Shown: positions 60,301 through 64,000 of the stretch, piece by piece
Numbering within the stretch: position 1 is the first letter of the stretch
Layout: the number at the start of each line of letters is the position of its first letter
Origin: Eutreptiella sp. 'Long Island Sound 2002'
Taxonomy: Eukaryota > Euglenozoa > Euglenophyceae > Eutreptiales > Eutreptiaceae
DNA length: 64,000 nt
Direction: 5' to 3'
NCBI GenBank assembly: GCA_964036045.1
Contig: OZ038385.1
Span: forward strand, 36,364,063-36,428,062
The notes under the pieces: generated by a model
The model's input: only the letters and a program-made list of their open reading frames with translations
What the model was told of the DNA's origin: nothing
Database searches by the model: none
Program-made: the position numbers and the translations under genes

Positions 60301-63300
60301 AACAGGTGCCTCATTGACTGAACACTACGTTAAAAATTTCAAGACCCCTGAGTCCCAAGGCTCGAAAACCCAGCACCCAACAAAATCCCACCCCCACCTC
60401 CCAGAGGGGGAGGGGTCCATGCCTCCCAAAACCCACTGAAAAAGGCCACCCACCCACCCTTTGACCCACCAACCCTTTGACCCACCCAACGACCCTTCCA
60501 CTCACCCAACCCCCCAAGGTAGGGTGTCCGACATACTAAGCAATAGCCTGCACGCAAGGCCACATCGTCCATGGTGGGGCGTCTGCAACACAGCCAACCC
60601 CATGTATGCCCTCAAGCTTGCATGGTCGGCCCCGTAGAAGAGCCGCATTGATCCGCCCAGAGTGGTTGTCAGCAAGCACGCCCCCACCCTGACACCTCCT
60701 AGGCCCGAGGCTGCCAGCCTATGGGCCTCCCCACCTGTAGCTCTGACAAGGGGCCGGCCCACTCCTTGCAGTGCTGCACCGGGACGTGTAGGCCCAGGCA
60801 GCAGCGCCCCAGGGCCTCCGCATCGACAAGCCGGACACAATCTACCTCGGGGCAATCAGACGGGGAGGCATTGATGGTTTTCGGGGTCACGGACGTGTAG
60901 TTCGCCGCCACATGGCACACATAGAACCAAGGAAAACCCGGGGGTGCTATGATAAGCCAGGCACAAAGCTTGCCCACCCACTACCCGCAGGCTAGAAATG
61001 CCATCACCACTCCCAAGACCACACTTCCATCAGGGGGCGAAACATGGCCGGGCACAAACGCAAGGCCTTGCACTGTCCTACTGGACGCTCGCACAGCTCC
61101 GGCACCCCCCCTGCCCGCCAACCGATCCAGCACGACAGCTGCCTTGAGGATATCGTGGTCTAGGGATCTCAAGCAGGAAGGGAAAAGGGGGGGGGGGGGG
61201 CAGGAAGGCCAAAAGGGAAGGAGATCGGGAGGGCCATTGTGCAAGTGGCAGCAGGGCTATCGTGGCGGGCAGCAAAGAAAGCCACTGGGGGCCCCGGTAC
61301 ATGGACGGGCACAGGAAGGGCATCATGGGGCTGAGTAGGAAGGTCAGATACAACACCTGCGGTGTGAGGTGCTGTGTCGAGAAGCTCTTCCAGTGGACTT
61401 TTGCCAGCCCGAAGATGCGGATGATCTGGAATATGAGGGTCATCCAGGCATGCATGGCGCGGTACATGAACCGCCGCTCCGTCAGATGCCTGCCCTTGTT
61501 GGAGGCCGTGCCCGGCACGTTGGTGGACATGGTCGAGGCGCCAGCATTGGCACTGGTCCCCCGCTCCCCTCCAGCCGCCGTTCCCGGCGGATCTATTCGG
61601 CAATAGTCCTCGTACCGGAGCAGATACTCTGGCCGGATGCCGGCCAACAGACCCCCGTAGCCCTTCACAAAGGAAATGATCTCCTCGTACTGGTGCAGGA
61701 TCTGCGCCACTGCTTCCTTCTTCACGGCGGAGAGGCGGTCCGGGTTCACTCTGCCCGGGGGGGCGCGCCCAAACATGACCTCGATCAGCTCGATGAGTGA
61801 CCTGCCGCACTGCGCTGACATGCCCAGCACGAGATCATCGATGGGGTCCTGCATGCGTTCCAAAGCGTCCCAAACACACAAACACACACACACACACACA
61901 CACACAAACACCAACACAAACGCACGCACACACACTTCGTGAGGGAAACAATGAGCCAACAACCAATAAACCCCCCCGTGGTGGATACGAGACAAGGCAG
62001 GGCAAAGTCGCTGAGCACAAGTCTCCGGACACCTCGTCAGGCCATTCAATACAAAGACATGTTCGAGGCTAGGCACCTATCTGCCGGTAGCATAGGGGAG
62101 AGTGTGTATATCGTCTATTCAAAGCCCTGAAGCCGGAACCCTGATGTTGACAGCACGCACGTCACGCCCTTTGCTCCTTTTGTGCACGGTGGTATGTTGC
62201 AGGGGCCAGAAATTCTCATACTTTCAGTCACAACGATCATGCCACTGCAGCCTGGGAGGGGGATGTTTTTACTGTCGTGGAATACAACACTGCTCACATG
62301 CTGTGACTAGTACCAATGTTGGGGGCACGAGCTCTTTGAGCCAGGCGTAACCGCCTGCTCACACACACACAGTCGTGCTTGGATGACCTTCAAGCGGGGA
62401 GGGGAGTGTTTCACAACATTGATGTGCGCAGGCTGGTTTGGAGCATACGGCATCACGTAGTATCGGCCAGTCGTCGCACCATGTCCCTGTCGTGCCTTTG
62501 GGGGATAGGGCTTCCGGAATCACCCAACTGTTGTACCGCCCCCCACACCAGTGTGCATGCTGCAGCAGCCACCAAAGGCAGAATGTGATTGCGCAAAACC
62601 GTTGCATGGGGAGGTGGGGGACGACGTCATACAGGTACCGGACTGTAGGCGATGCTTCATGGGGGCTAGTAGACAGGCCACGCACCACGGCGGAGTGTGC
62701 TGCCTTCTTGATTTGTTTTGCTGCATACCCCGACAGGGTGGCCACCTGAAGCCACACTGTGAGAGAGAGGAGTTTGCTGGCCCATGTGCGGCACCAGACC
62801 TGTGCATTGCTGAGCACCCCCAAGAGGATGCCTGACAAATATGCTGGATGGGATTGAGAGGGAGTAATGAGGGGGGGGTCGCAGTTTGAGACTCCAGTCG
62901 TGCGTGAGGGCGCTGGGCTGTACGAATGCTGTTGCCTGCCCTCCGTCCCACGCAACAACGAGTACCCAAGAGCTGTACAGGCCGATAGATGGCATGAAAA
63001 CTTGCATACACACACGCGCACATGCAATGAGAACCCGGACGCCTAAAACCAACCACCCACCCACTGCCCCACTCGCTCGTGCAGCAAAGGCTGTGTTCAC
63101 ATTGCGGAACTCCAGTCCATTTTCCATCAGCGAAACGTTGGTGATTGTGGCGCATCAAGTGCACCCGAAGAGCCAAACATTGTGGTCAAGATTGATTTGC
63201 ATTGCACACAGATCTGCTCTTCTCATGGTCCAGCAAGGCCATATCTCATGCGCCCCCTAGGCTGGATACCCAGGGGTGGGTGCATGTTTGGAATGGGCAA

Positions 63301-63928
63301 ATTGGCGCCAGAAATCTCAGCCAAACTTTTCCACCGGCTCTGCATTGAAGAAATGGGAGCAAATATTTTTGTGGTTCAATCTTCAGTTGCATCCGAGAAG
63401 GTCTGGGGTGGCGTTGCGTTGAGGGCCCGCCACCACACGGCACGGCACGGCACCGCACAGCGCAGCACGGCGGAGTGCCTTTGACAATACCGTACGCCGC
63501 GGATATTGAACAGAACAGGATCTGCCACACTGCCGTGCCGTGCCGTGCCGTGCGATGCCATTGCCATGCGGTGGCCGGGCTATGTGCCGTGCCGTGCCGT
63601 GCCGTCCCGTGCTGTGACCATCTCTGCCAACCTTCGCCTGCATCCATCTGCAGCATGCAAACGCTTGAATACGCAGCACTGCGAGCTCCATCAGAGGCAA
63701 GGTGACCTGCAGGACATTCATATTCAGCCACACCCGAAGGCGCTCCGAATGCTTCTTGGAGTAGACCTTCCGGAGCATTCGCTCGTGCGCTGACGAAGGA
63801 TTGTCTTCGCTGGTGGAGAAGGATGACCACATGCTGCCCTTGTACTGCGAGTGGGAGCGGGGCGTGTCACTGCTCTTCTCCAGGGCCTCGATGCCGTTCA
63901 GGCTCGGCTGCCCCAGGATCTCCTCCTC
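27137..63928 (-). CDS. CFAP47: Cilia- and flagella-associated protein 47, C-terminal part (16 proposed exons)
   Basis: Exons run from 63928-63707 down to 27452-27137. The thirteen from 58232 to the stop at 27139-27137 join in phase into about 1,300 residues; three upstream exons add about 308. A calponin-homology domain (58232-55740, ending MLLFVMNLYMNLP) is followed by a series of Ig-like ASH/MSP-type domains, and the C-terminus has RNFMKENQAFVEQ. CH domain plus repeated ASH domains in this order is characteristic of CFAP47, an axonemal central-pair-associated protein needed for ciliary motility. The amount after the CH domain matches the roughly 1,400 residues of the animal protein. The N-terminal half lies beyond the right edge. 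Introns run from about 0.4 to 8.5 kb; the longest contains a DNA transposon. The 61357 exon end and the start near 60946 are not in phase with each other and are provisional. Confidence 0.85.
27801..27912 (+). repeat. GGGGACAAT..TCG repeat, copy 1
   Basis: After a G-run, three successive ~15-base units (GGGGACAATGTCGAC, GGGGATAATCTCGCAA, GGGGACAGTTTCGCC) are followed by CACCTCCAGGAGTCCTGAAG. The same order occurs at 42566-42672. Confidence 0.7.
28430..28488 (+). repeat. Polypurine GAGA/GGGA tract
   Basis: Nearly pure GA and GGGA repeats on the plus strand; a strand-biased simple repeat able to form triplex DNA. Confidence 0.85.
29360..29705 (+). repeat. Two tandem copies of a dispersed repeat
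   Basis: Both copies contain TTTGGGTGATCATTTG, GTGACAATACGGG and CTCTAGCACCCATGGGGTCC (29433-29483 and 29633-29683), each preceded by AAATTTTTTCAAA..TTGA and TTTTTCTGAAACCTGTCT. Parts recur at 6815-7045. Confidence 0.7.
30067..30141 (+). repeat. (AAC)n microsatellite
   Basis: Imperfect CAACAAGAACAAG followed by uninterrupted CAA units. A poly-valine minus-strand frame over it is an artefact. Confidence 0.9.
30690..31645 (+). repeat. Tandem array of four ~180-bp units with an insertion
   Basis: The anchor CAGTTT(T/C)CCACC occurs at about 30700, 31109, 31297 and 31476. Units share AAAAATGGAAATTT, CTGACCATTC(A)AAATGATCAAA, AGCATGTTTTA and a TTTTTCACCCTATTTGGGTG-type box. Units 2-4 are 180-190 bp apart. 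The first interval is longer because the 30849 repeat and a 19-G run (31056-31074) are inserted. Confidence 0.8.
30849..30915 (+). repeat. Dispersed repeat, copy 2 (GACCTAATTAGATTGA family)
   Basis: Near-identical to 5131-5197. It interrupts the 180-bp tandem array after unit 1, so it (or the G-run-bordered block it belongs to) was added after the array formed. Confidence 0.75.
31933..32325 (-). CDS. CFAP47: CFAP47 penultimate exon
   Basis: AVTTERTAFEDYQRYMNSGS, then PFSVTVGLVIRKATGGMWRY and SVSFHLTNIFPSNDPFTAYF begin the last ASH domain. It ends ATGCAAAG before GTCCCC, phase 2, joined to the first base of the last exon. Confidence 0.9.
32401..32520 (+). repeat. Dispersed repeat, copy 3 (TTGTTTGCC family)
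   Basis: CACAAGGCCATGGTGTTGG as in copy 1, then GTATTGGCCTCTCGCCC and GTGAGTGGGAACGTGCTTTG. It follows a G-rich run. Confidence 0.7.
32745..33050 (-). pseudogene. Retroelement RNase H remnant, copy 1
   Basis: Minus-strand frame reads LELLDAIGSEVHWLHIPSHI, GI, a TGA stop, then GNERADSLADEGRRKSPLL and RPQPFTEILDGEPLECD. H.GI.GNE.AD.LA.EG is the C-terminal signature of RNase H domains of non-LTR retrotransposons, with the catalytic Asp of the NERAD box. The stop shows it is dead. It lies in a CFAP47 intron. Confidence 0.75.
33438..33721 (-). CDS. CFAP47: CFAP47 exon: ASH-like domain, second half
   Basis: VSVSYSPKVIAEHRAVVTIQ, then EPLEWEFPILGVAEASSV (domain end) and a linker with LPLHLDQLDQAIDQENFTLE. 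Ends GAGAG before GTATCG in phase 2, matching the next exon's single leading base. Confidence 0.9.
33808..34046 (-). pseudogene. Retroelement RNase H remnant, copy 2
   Basis: GNERADSLADEGRRKSPLLH, then RPQPFTEILDGEPLECDAPP, nearly identical to copy 1. It lies on the other side of the 33438-33721 exon. The upstream HIGI part is replaced by other sequence. Confidence 0.75.
34538..34707 (+). repeat. Paired TTGCGAAAAATTGCGG blocks
   Basis: AATTGCGAAAAATTGCGG then CCGCAAACC occurs at about 34562-34588 and 34678-34706. Each ends in a small hyphenated palindrome (TTGCGG..CCGCAA). They lie just outside the transposon's left end. Confidence 0.6.
34793..34797. other. Target-site duplication GCACT (left)
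   Basis: GCACT immediately before the left inverted repeat is repeated exactly at 41113-41117 immediately after the right one. Confidence 0.8.
34798..34830 (+). repeat. Left terminal inverted repeat of the transposon
   Basis: 33 bp starting CTTAGGCGGCCGAAGCAGG and ending GCTTTTGTACC. It differs from the reverse complement of the right end at two positions. Confidence 0.9.
35137..35399. promoter_or_regulatory. Palindrome cluster in the 3' subterminal part of the transposon
   Basis: Perfect GCGAGGCCTCGC cores at 35144-35155, 35282-35293 and 35388-35399. The first extends to a 26-bp perfect palindrome (35137-35162). They lie downstream of gene 2. A loop-free palindrome suggests a site for a dimeric DNA-binding protein. 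Confidence 0.65.
36213..36224. promoter_or_regulatory. Palindrome GCGAGGCCTCGC within gene 2 (intron-like segment)
   Basis: Core inside 36179-36246, a segment with GTATGT and CTACAG borders on the minus strand. Reading through it encodes DCEASQC. Confidence 0.6.
37253..37319 (-). other. 67-bp intron of transposon gene 2 centred on the palindrome
   Basis: GTATGT ... CCAG borders, in phase on both sides; the palindrome core 37289-37300 sits near its middle. Confidence 0.6.
38074..38202. promoter_or_regulatory. Palindrome cluster between the two transposon genes
   Basis: GCGAGGGCTCGC at 38074-38085 and 38191-38202 (same one-base variant) flank a perfect core at 38130-38141. This spacer must hold the terminator of gene 1 and the promoter of gene 2. 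Confidence 0.65.
38285..40265 (-). pseudogene. Transposon gene 1: probable transposase, frameshifted
   Basis: From MFMPRNIAHRAKRELERTVR an open frame of about 360 codons includes CVWIDNCYIKQYG (Asp160) and PILVDENIHKRCLKLLYS (Asp297), then GCWHPYKYLVTNVWRRFHSL with Cys331 and His333. Two spaced aspartates after hydrophobic strands are compatible with an RNase H-like transposase core; a third acidic residue cannot be assigned. Near 39190 (GGGGGAAAA) the frame must shift to continue as PKLRVMERTIAGILKGAPHF, and near 38900 it shifts again into VFVLLTELGRAAADLVVYVR. A final exon (38659-38285) starts after TCTAG with ICPARINRRLLVSG and ends at TAG. An upstream frame, 40639-40331 (MDRSTNYTACAF..), could be a first exon. 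I cannot name the family. Confidence 0.55.
40664..40841. promoter_or_regulatory. Palindrome cluster upstream of transposon gene 1
   Basis: Variants GCGAGTCCTCGC (40664-40675) and GCGTGGCCTCGC (40724-40735) and a perfect core (40830-40841) lie in the leader of the probable transposase gene. Confidence 0.65.
41080..41112 (-). repeat. Right terminal inverted repeat of the transposon
   Basis: Starts GGTACGAAAGCGTACC and ends TTTCGGCCGCCTAAG. It is followed directly by GCACT (41113-41117). Confidence 0.9.
41113..41117. other. Target-site duplication GCACT (right)
   Basis: Second copy of the 5-bp duplication. The predicted empty site reads GGCGCTGTGCACTAACGC. Confidence 0.8.
42262..42438 (-). CDS. 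CFAP47: CFAP47 exon: ASH-like domain, first half
   Basis: 59 codons, VVIQAPVGWSGNGNVVFRNP to EPFSVMQ before GTACAC. It continues in phase into the exon at 33721 across the transposon-bearing intron. Confidence 0.88.
42566..42672 (+). repeat. GGGGACAAT..TCG repeat, copy 2
   Basis: CAGGGGGACAATATCGACGG, then GGGGAAATTTTCGCCACCTC and GGAATCCTGAAGCTTGCTG, matching 27801-27912 and also following a G-run. Confidence 0.7.
43354..43420 (+). mobile_element. Truncated copy of the 9.3-kb miniature element (left end)
   Basis: GGGGACTTGCTTGAGCC followed by the same G-run/CCCCCC block and GTCGGAAC. The right inverted repeat is missing. Confidence 0.5.
43595..43913 (+). CDS. Hypothetical plus-strand frame with acidic segment
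   Basis: From MPAHSDHGQSELDSPEVEP the frame passes VELEPDDDEEFESLPEWETL and a cysteine-rich part (CCHWHTQKQCGTCLLC). The composition looks protein-like, but no family is recognised. It is antisense within a CFAP47 intron and could be a piece of a retroelement polyprotein. Confidence 0.2.
44063..44149 (+). mobile_element. Degenerate copy of the 9.3-kb miniature element (right end)
   Basis: GCACTTGAGCTGAGG at the left is degraded. The right end GTCGGAATGAAAATT then AAGCAAGTCCCTG (44137-44149) is intact. Confidence 0.55.
44210..44458 (-). CDS. CFAP47: CFAP47 exon: ASH-like domain
   Basis: 83 codons, VLIQNPTDQELNLSVVNTNP to GHGHPPTRMDE before GTCTTG. SSRVGSWVFNVTGHGHPPTR is the terminal strand with the usual G.G..P ending. 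Confidence 0.9.
44638..44711 (+). repeat. GCAAGCA simple repeat
   Basis: Tandem GCAAGCA/GCAGCAA units, a variable tetra/heptanucleotide microsatellite. Confidence 0.85.
45300..46075 (+). repeat. 163-bp satellite array, about five units
   Basis: The anchor GGGGTGCACAAAC (or a degenerate form) is at about 45351, 45514, 45677, 45840 and 46002: intervals 163, 163, 163, 162. Units share TCAAAGATGATCCT, GAGCCCATT, CCATTTTGGCCCCT and AAAATGGG(C/T)TGTTT. Inverted units occur at 14775-15060. Confidence 0.85.
46893..47132 (-). CDS. CFAP47: CFAP47 exon: ASH-like domain
   Basis: 80 codons, VKLKGDGLIGADTIALGPYE to DLGKSKAVQ. YELVFAPLSAGIWEGSLSFH and EYWYKLLLQAHEPEPVEL are characteristic of HYDIN/CFAP47-type domains. 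Confidence 0.9.
47470..47580 (+). repeat. GGGCAAC..GGCGGTT minisatellite, about 21-bp units
   Basis: Four to five degenerate units of the type GGGCAACNGACGGCGGTT. The same unit is scattered through 4.7, 7.7, 8.2, 11.5, 26.3, 51.8, 54.4 and 57.7 kb. Confidence 0.7.
48357..48424 (+). repeat. (TG)n microsatellite
   Basis: Interrupted TG/GT dinucleotide run, ending in CGCGCG. Confidence 0.9.
48629..48988 (-). CDS. CFAP47: CFAP47 exon: ASH-like strands and start of the next domain
   Basis: 120 codons. LSPALGGQYTGSVTFTAPNQ and YLWYVITINVTRPPPEAEVP end one domain; EVGIGNPTGEEQVFE opens the next. Donor GAG/GTCTGT. Confidence 0.9.
49441..49753 (-). CDS. CFAP47: CFAP47 exon: ASH-like domain
   Basis: KAELDFVCPARQQITQDIPI, TNKSDKDWVISSALSGEHF and GRTKNYPLIFAPMWICEVQG show the strand pattern N..D..W.......F.....V.VP.G....Y.L.F.P. 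It completes an Arg codon begun in the previous exon. Confidence 0.9.
50015..50135 (+). repeat. Dispersed repeat shared with 13.9 kb, copy 2
   Basis: TATCGCAATATTTTTGTCCG and GACTTCCTTCACTCAAACTT parallel the block at 13927-14066. Confidence 0.6.
50286..50470 (-). CDS. CFAP47: CFAP47 exon: linker and ASH strands
   Basis: Starts AAPEAEAQEDRKASARAKDK and continues MVFPLMFNPKGPGLYPAKLV, typical of the last strands of an ASH domain (P..PG.Y.....). Phase 2 end before GTGTGT. Confidence 0.87.
50471..53152 (-). other. CFAP47 intron with foldback element, 2.7 kb
   Basis: It contains several G/C-runs (50585-50597, 50858-50867, 51053-51068, 51239-51252, 51457-51472, 51725-51739) and the 604-bp foldback element (52171-52774). 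Confidence 0.65.
52171..52774. mobile_element. 604-bp foldback element with tRNA-like halves
   Basis: CAGACCTGGAGTTAGAG at the left (52171) and CTCTAACTCCAGGTCTG at the right (ending 52774) are inverted repeats, extending to 24 bp with one mismatch. CCCCAG borders both ends (52163-52168, 52775-52780), a possible target duplication. Internally GGCTCCAAGCAGTGGGGAG (52372) and GCCGAATGGTAATGCA (52418) face inverted partners at 52564-52582 and 52525-52538. The axis is GGCGGCGCCGCC (52467-52478). Each half carries tRNA-like A (TGGTCGAATGGTAATGC) and B (GGTTCGAACCC, GGATCGGATCC) boxes. GGGATACACA motifs repeat near both ends in direct orientation. Confidence 0.65.
53153..53305 (-). CDS. CFAP47: CFAP47 exon: charged linker
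   Basis: 51 codons, FKSRDKKSTISGMQEEGQ to a lysine-rich end (EKEKKDKKDETPK). Donor AAG/GTACTG. It links the previous ASH domain to the next exon in phase 0. Confidence 0.85.
53306..54542 (-). other. CFAP47 intron, 1.2 kb
   Basis: It contains C- and G-runs (53574-53590, 53659-53671), CACAGGCACAGG-type degenerate repeats (53690-53840, 54150-54260) and a GGCGGTTGGTGG run (54362-54415). Confidence 0.55.
54362..54415 (+). repeat. (GGCGGTTGGT) tandem repeat
   Basis: TTGGTGGCGGTTGGTGGCGG and following units, then TTGGCGCTTGGCGC; the cleanest tandem form of the dispersed GGCGGTTGG unit. Confidence 0.8.
54543..54875 (-). CDS. CFAP47: CFAP47 exon: ASH-like domain
   Basis: 111 codons, from TYPEEESSHLFPEAFWSA to LSFFAERFKQ. 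KGKLLVQFLPFVRGDYRCLF and EFAVQFQGKALATAP are the final strands of an ASH domain. Confidence 0.88.
54876..55334 (-). other. CFAP47 intron with tRNA-like sequence
   Basis: Read on the minus strand, 55190-55107 has an A-box-like GTGCTCTAGCGGGC and a B-box-like AGTTCAAATTGC separated by about 35 bases. The acceptor stem does not pair, so I regard it as a tRNA-derived relic. GGGTTGTAGGG-type units fill 54885-55015. Confidence 0.4.
55335..55820 (-). CDS. CFAP47: CFAP47 exon: end of CH domain plus first ASH-like domain
   Basis: 162 codons. RDMLLFVMNLYMNLP closes the CH domain. KTTVKFKGHLHQEITKTIEL, KNPSKYVIDYDVHLYGSDEF and FKKPIHSRLTFLSQ form an Ig-like ASH/MSP domain. Donor GAG/GTACTT. Confidence 0.9.
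55821..57818 (-). other. CFAP47 intron, 2.0 kb
   Basis: It contains the 352-bp inverted-repeat element (56364-56715) and a CAACCGCC-rich minisatellite patch at 57690-57760. Nothing else is recognised. Confidence 0.6.
56364..56715. mobile_element. 352-bp element with 21-bp terminal inverted repeats
   Basis: CCCCCCTTGTAAAAGCTACG (from 56364) and CGTAGCTTTTACAAGGGGGG (to 56715) are inverted repeats. Just inside, a 47-bp direct repeat with AATTAATACGGTCCCTACGC and TGTAGCTTGGACAAGG occurs at 56396 and 56657. The layout suits a small non-autonomous DNA element. No target duplication is obvious. Confidence 0.65.
57819..58232 (-). CDS. CFAP47: CFAP47 exon with most of the calponin-homology domain
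   Basis: 138 codons in phase 0 at both ends. NVYTVGEGLLLKWLTVHRQ is CH helix 1; RIINFGSDLMDGKAFAAVLQ is the conserved core; MGIVLNAVKSIGLNTPFTPRD leads to the last helix, completed in the next exon. CH domains bind actin or microtubules; in CFAP47 this one is a family marker. Confidence 0.88.
58864..59041 (-). mobile_element. SINE copy 1 (5'-truncated)
   Basis: It shares with copy 2 the CCACCC-rich tail, CTTCAATCCACCCACCCAC, ACAATGACAAGCAG, AGTGGATCATGACTTCCCCT and CAGGAATTGACCCAAGAACC. The tRNA-like head stops after the B-box region. Confidence 0.7.
60053..60283 (-). mobile_element. SINE copy 2 with tRNA-Leu-like head
   Basis: On the minus strand the head reads GGTGGCTGAATGTTTAACAG (A box), TGGTCTTAAGGACCA (an anticodon-type hairpin with TAA in the loop) and TTGGGTCAATTCCTGG (B box). 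Body and GGGTGG-rich tail match copy 1. Confidence 0.7.
60735..60946 (-). CDS. CFAP47: Probable CFAP47 exon upstream of the CH domain
   Basis: Encodes GFPWFYVCHVAANYTSVTPK, then DCPEVDCVRLVDAEALGRCC, ending SELQ at CAG/GTGGGG in phase 0, which fits the following exon. The acceptor at 60947 (CATAG) does not match the phase of the upstream exon, so the 5' border is uncertain; CAAG at about 60975 is an in-phase alternative. Confidence 0.6.
61357..61848 (-). CDS. CFAP47: CFAP47 exon (helical region before the CH domain)
   Basis: Starts after GCATGCAG with DPIDDLVLGMSAQCGRSLIE and continues through ISFVKGYGGLLAGIRPEYLL and RRFMYRAMHAWMTLIFQIIR. The IRPEYLL..YEDY and AWMTLIFQIIR segments resemble the conserved region preceding the CH domain in CFAP47. 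The 3' end at CAG/GTGTTG is a guess; the frame stays open for about 70 more codons. Confidence 0.72.
61869..61935 (+). repeat. (CA)n microsatellite
   Basis: CACACACAAACAC run, interrupted by A insertions; minus strand (TG)n. Confidence 0.9.
63430..63618 (+). repeat. Inverted GCACG / CGTGC pentamer clusters
   Basis: GGCACGGCACGGCACCGCAC (63436 onward) faces GTGCCGTGCCGTGCCGTG clusters at 63535-63555 and 63586-63605, able to pair in single-stranded form. Confidence 0.7.
63707..63928 (-). CDS. CFAP47: CFAP47 exon (74 codons)
   Basis: Bounded by TTTGCAG and CAG/GTCACC. It encodes EEEILGQPSLNGIEALEK, a Ser-rich stretch, and YSKKHSERLRVWLNMNVLQ. It is the most upstream exon in the window. Assignment rests on position, strand, clean splice borders and in-phase continuation into the next exon. 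Confidence 0.7.
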
Positions 63929-64000
63929 CTGCAAATGGTTGTGGGGACAGAGGGTGGCAAGGCGTTGTGGAGGGTGCCCGCAATGCTCTTCGACGACATG
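63929..64000 (-). other. Start of the next upstream CFAP47 intron
   Basis: Short edge sequence after the TTTGCAG acceptor, with GGTTGTGGGG-type units. No coding sequence is visible. Confidence 0.5.

Larger units (their letters stand above)
58233..60734 (-). other. CFAP47 intron with two SINE copies, 2.5 kb
   Basis: It holds the SINE copies at 58864-59041 and 60053-60283, further CCACCCA-rich tracts (60440-60515) and a G-run (60019-60033). The remaining sequence (59.1-59.9 kb) shows nothing recognisable. Confidence 0.6.
61849..63706 (-). other. CFAP47 intron, 1.9 kb
   Basis: It contains a (CA)n run (61869-61935) and clustered CGTGC/GCACG pentamers in inverted arrangement (63430-63618). A short open stretch around 63060-63140 (VSLMENGLEFRNVNTAFAAR) looks protein-like but has no acceptor, so I did not call an exon. 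Confidence 0.5.

Noticed and set aside
63060-63140. An extra CFAP47 exon
   Set aside because: The protein-like stretch has no splice acceptor, and a stop codon lies just upstream.
62359-63176. Long minus-strand frames of 218-222 residues
   Set aside because: They overlap in several frames, resemble no family and show no splice-consistent link to CFAP47.

Overview
The window is nuclear DNA of a unicellular, flagellated eukaryote, most likely an alga. The reasons are spliced genes with GT-AG introns, a cilium-axoneme gene (CFAP47), a NarK-type nitrate transporter, and GC-rich introns full of poly-G/poly-C tracts, minisatellites, SINE-like copies and decayed transposons. I cannot name the species. 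All three recognised host genes lie on the minus strand, so transcription runs from high to low coordinates.

Layout, left to right. (1) 1160-1937: the first visible exon of a nitrate/nitrite transporter in which a GAF-like region is joined in one open exon to the start of a NarK-type transporter; the rest lies beyond the left edge. (2) 1938-6440: intergenic. (3) 6441-18331: a complete six-exon gene for a 698-residue bifunctional enoyl-CoA hydratase / 3-hydroxyacyl-CoA dehydrogenase; every splice phase agrees. (4) 18332-27136: intergenic, with a Harbinger-like transposase remnant and retroelement-like repeats; a decayed reverse transcriptase lies just before it, in intron 1 of the enzyme gene. 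(5) 27137 to the right edge: the C-terminal part of CFAP47. Sixteen exons are proposed; thirteen consecutive ones, from the CH domain to the stop codon, join in phase into about 1,300 residues.

The most striking object is a 6,315-bp DNA transposon at 34798-41112 inside the 8.5-kb CFAP47 intron. It has 33-bp terminal inverted repeats, a 5-bp target-site duplication (GCACT), a probable transposase gene with an aspartate pattern I cannot place in a superfamily, and a second gene for an acidic/basic nuclear-type protein. Eleven copies of the 12-bp palindrome GCGAGGCCTCGC, or one-base variants, lie in its leader, trailer, inter-gene spacer and intron-like segments. Both element genes are broken by frameshifts or stop codons. 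I know of no described element with this combination, so it is the best candidate for an undescribed system.

Other notable structures are a two-copy tRNA-derived SINE family, a 604-bp foldback element with tRNA-like halves, two small terminal-inverted-repeat elements, a 163-bp satellite shared between two gene introns, two RNase H relics flanking a CFAP47 exon, and many dispersed repeats bordered by G-runs.
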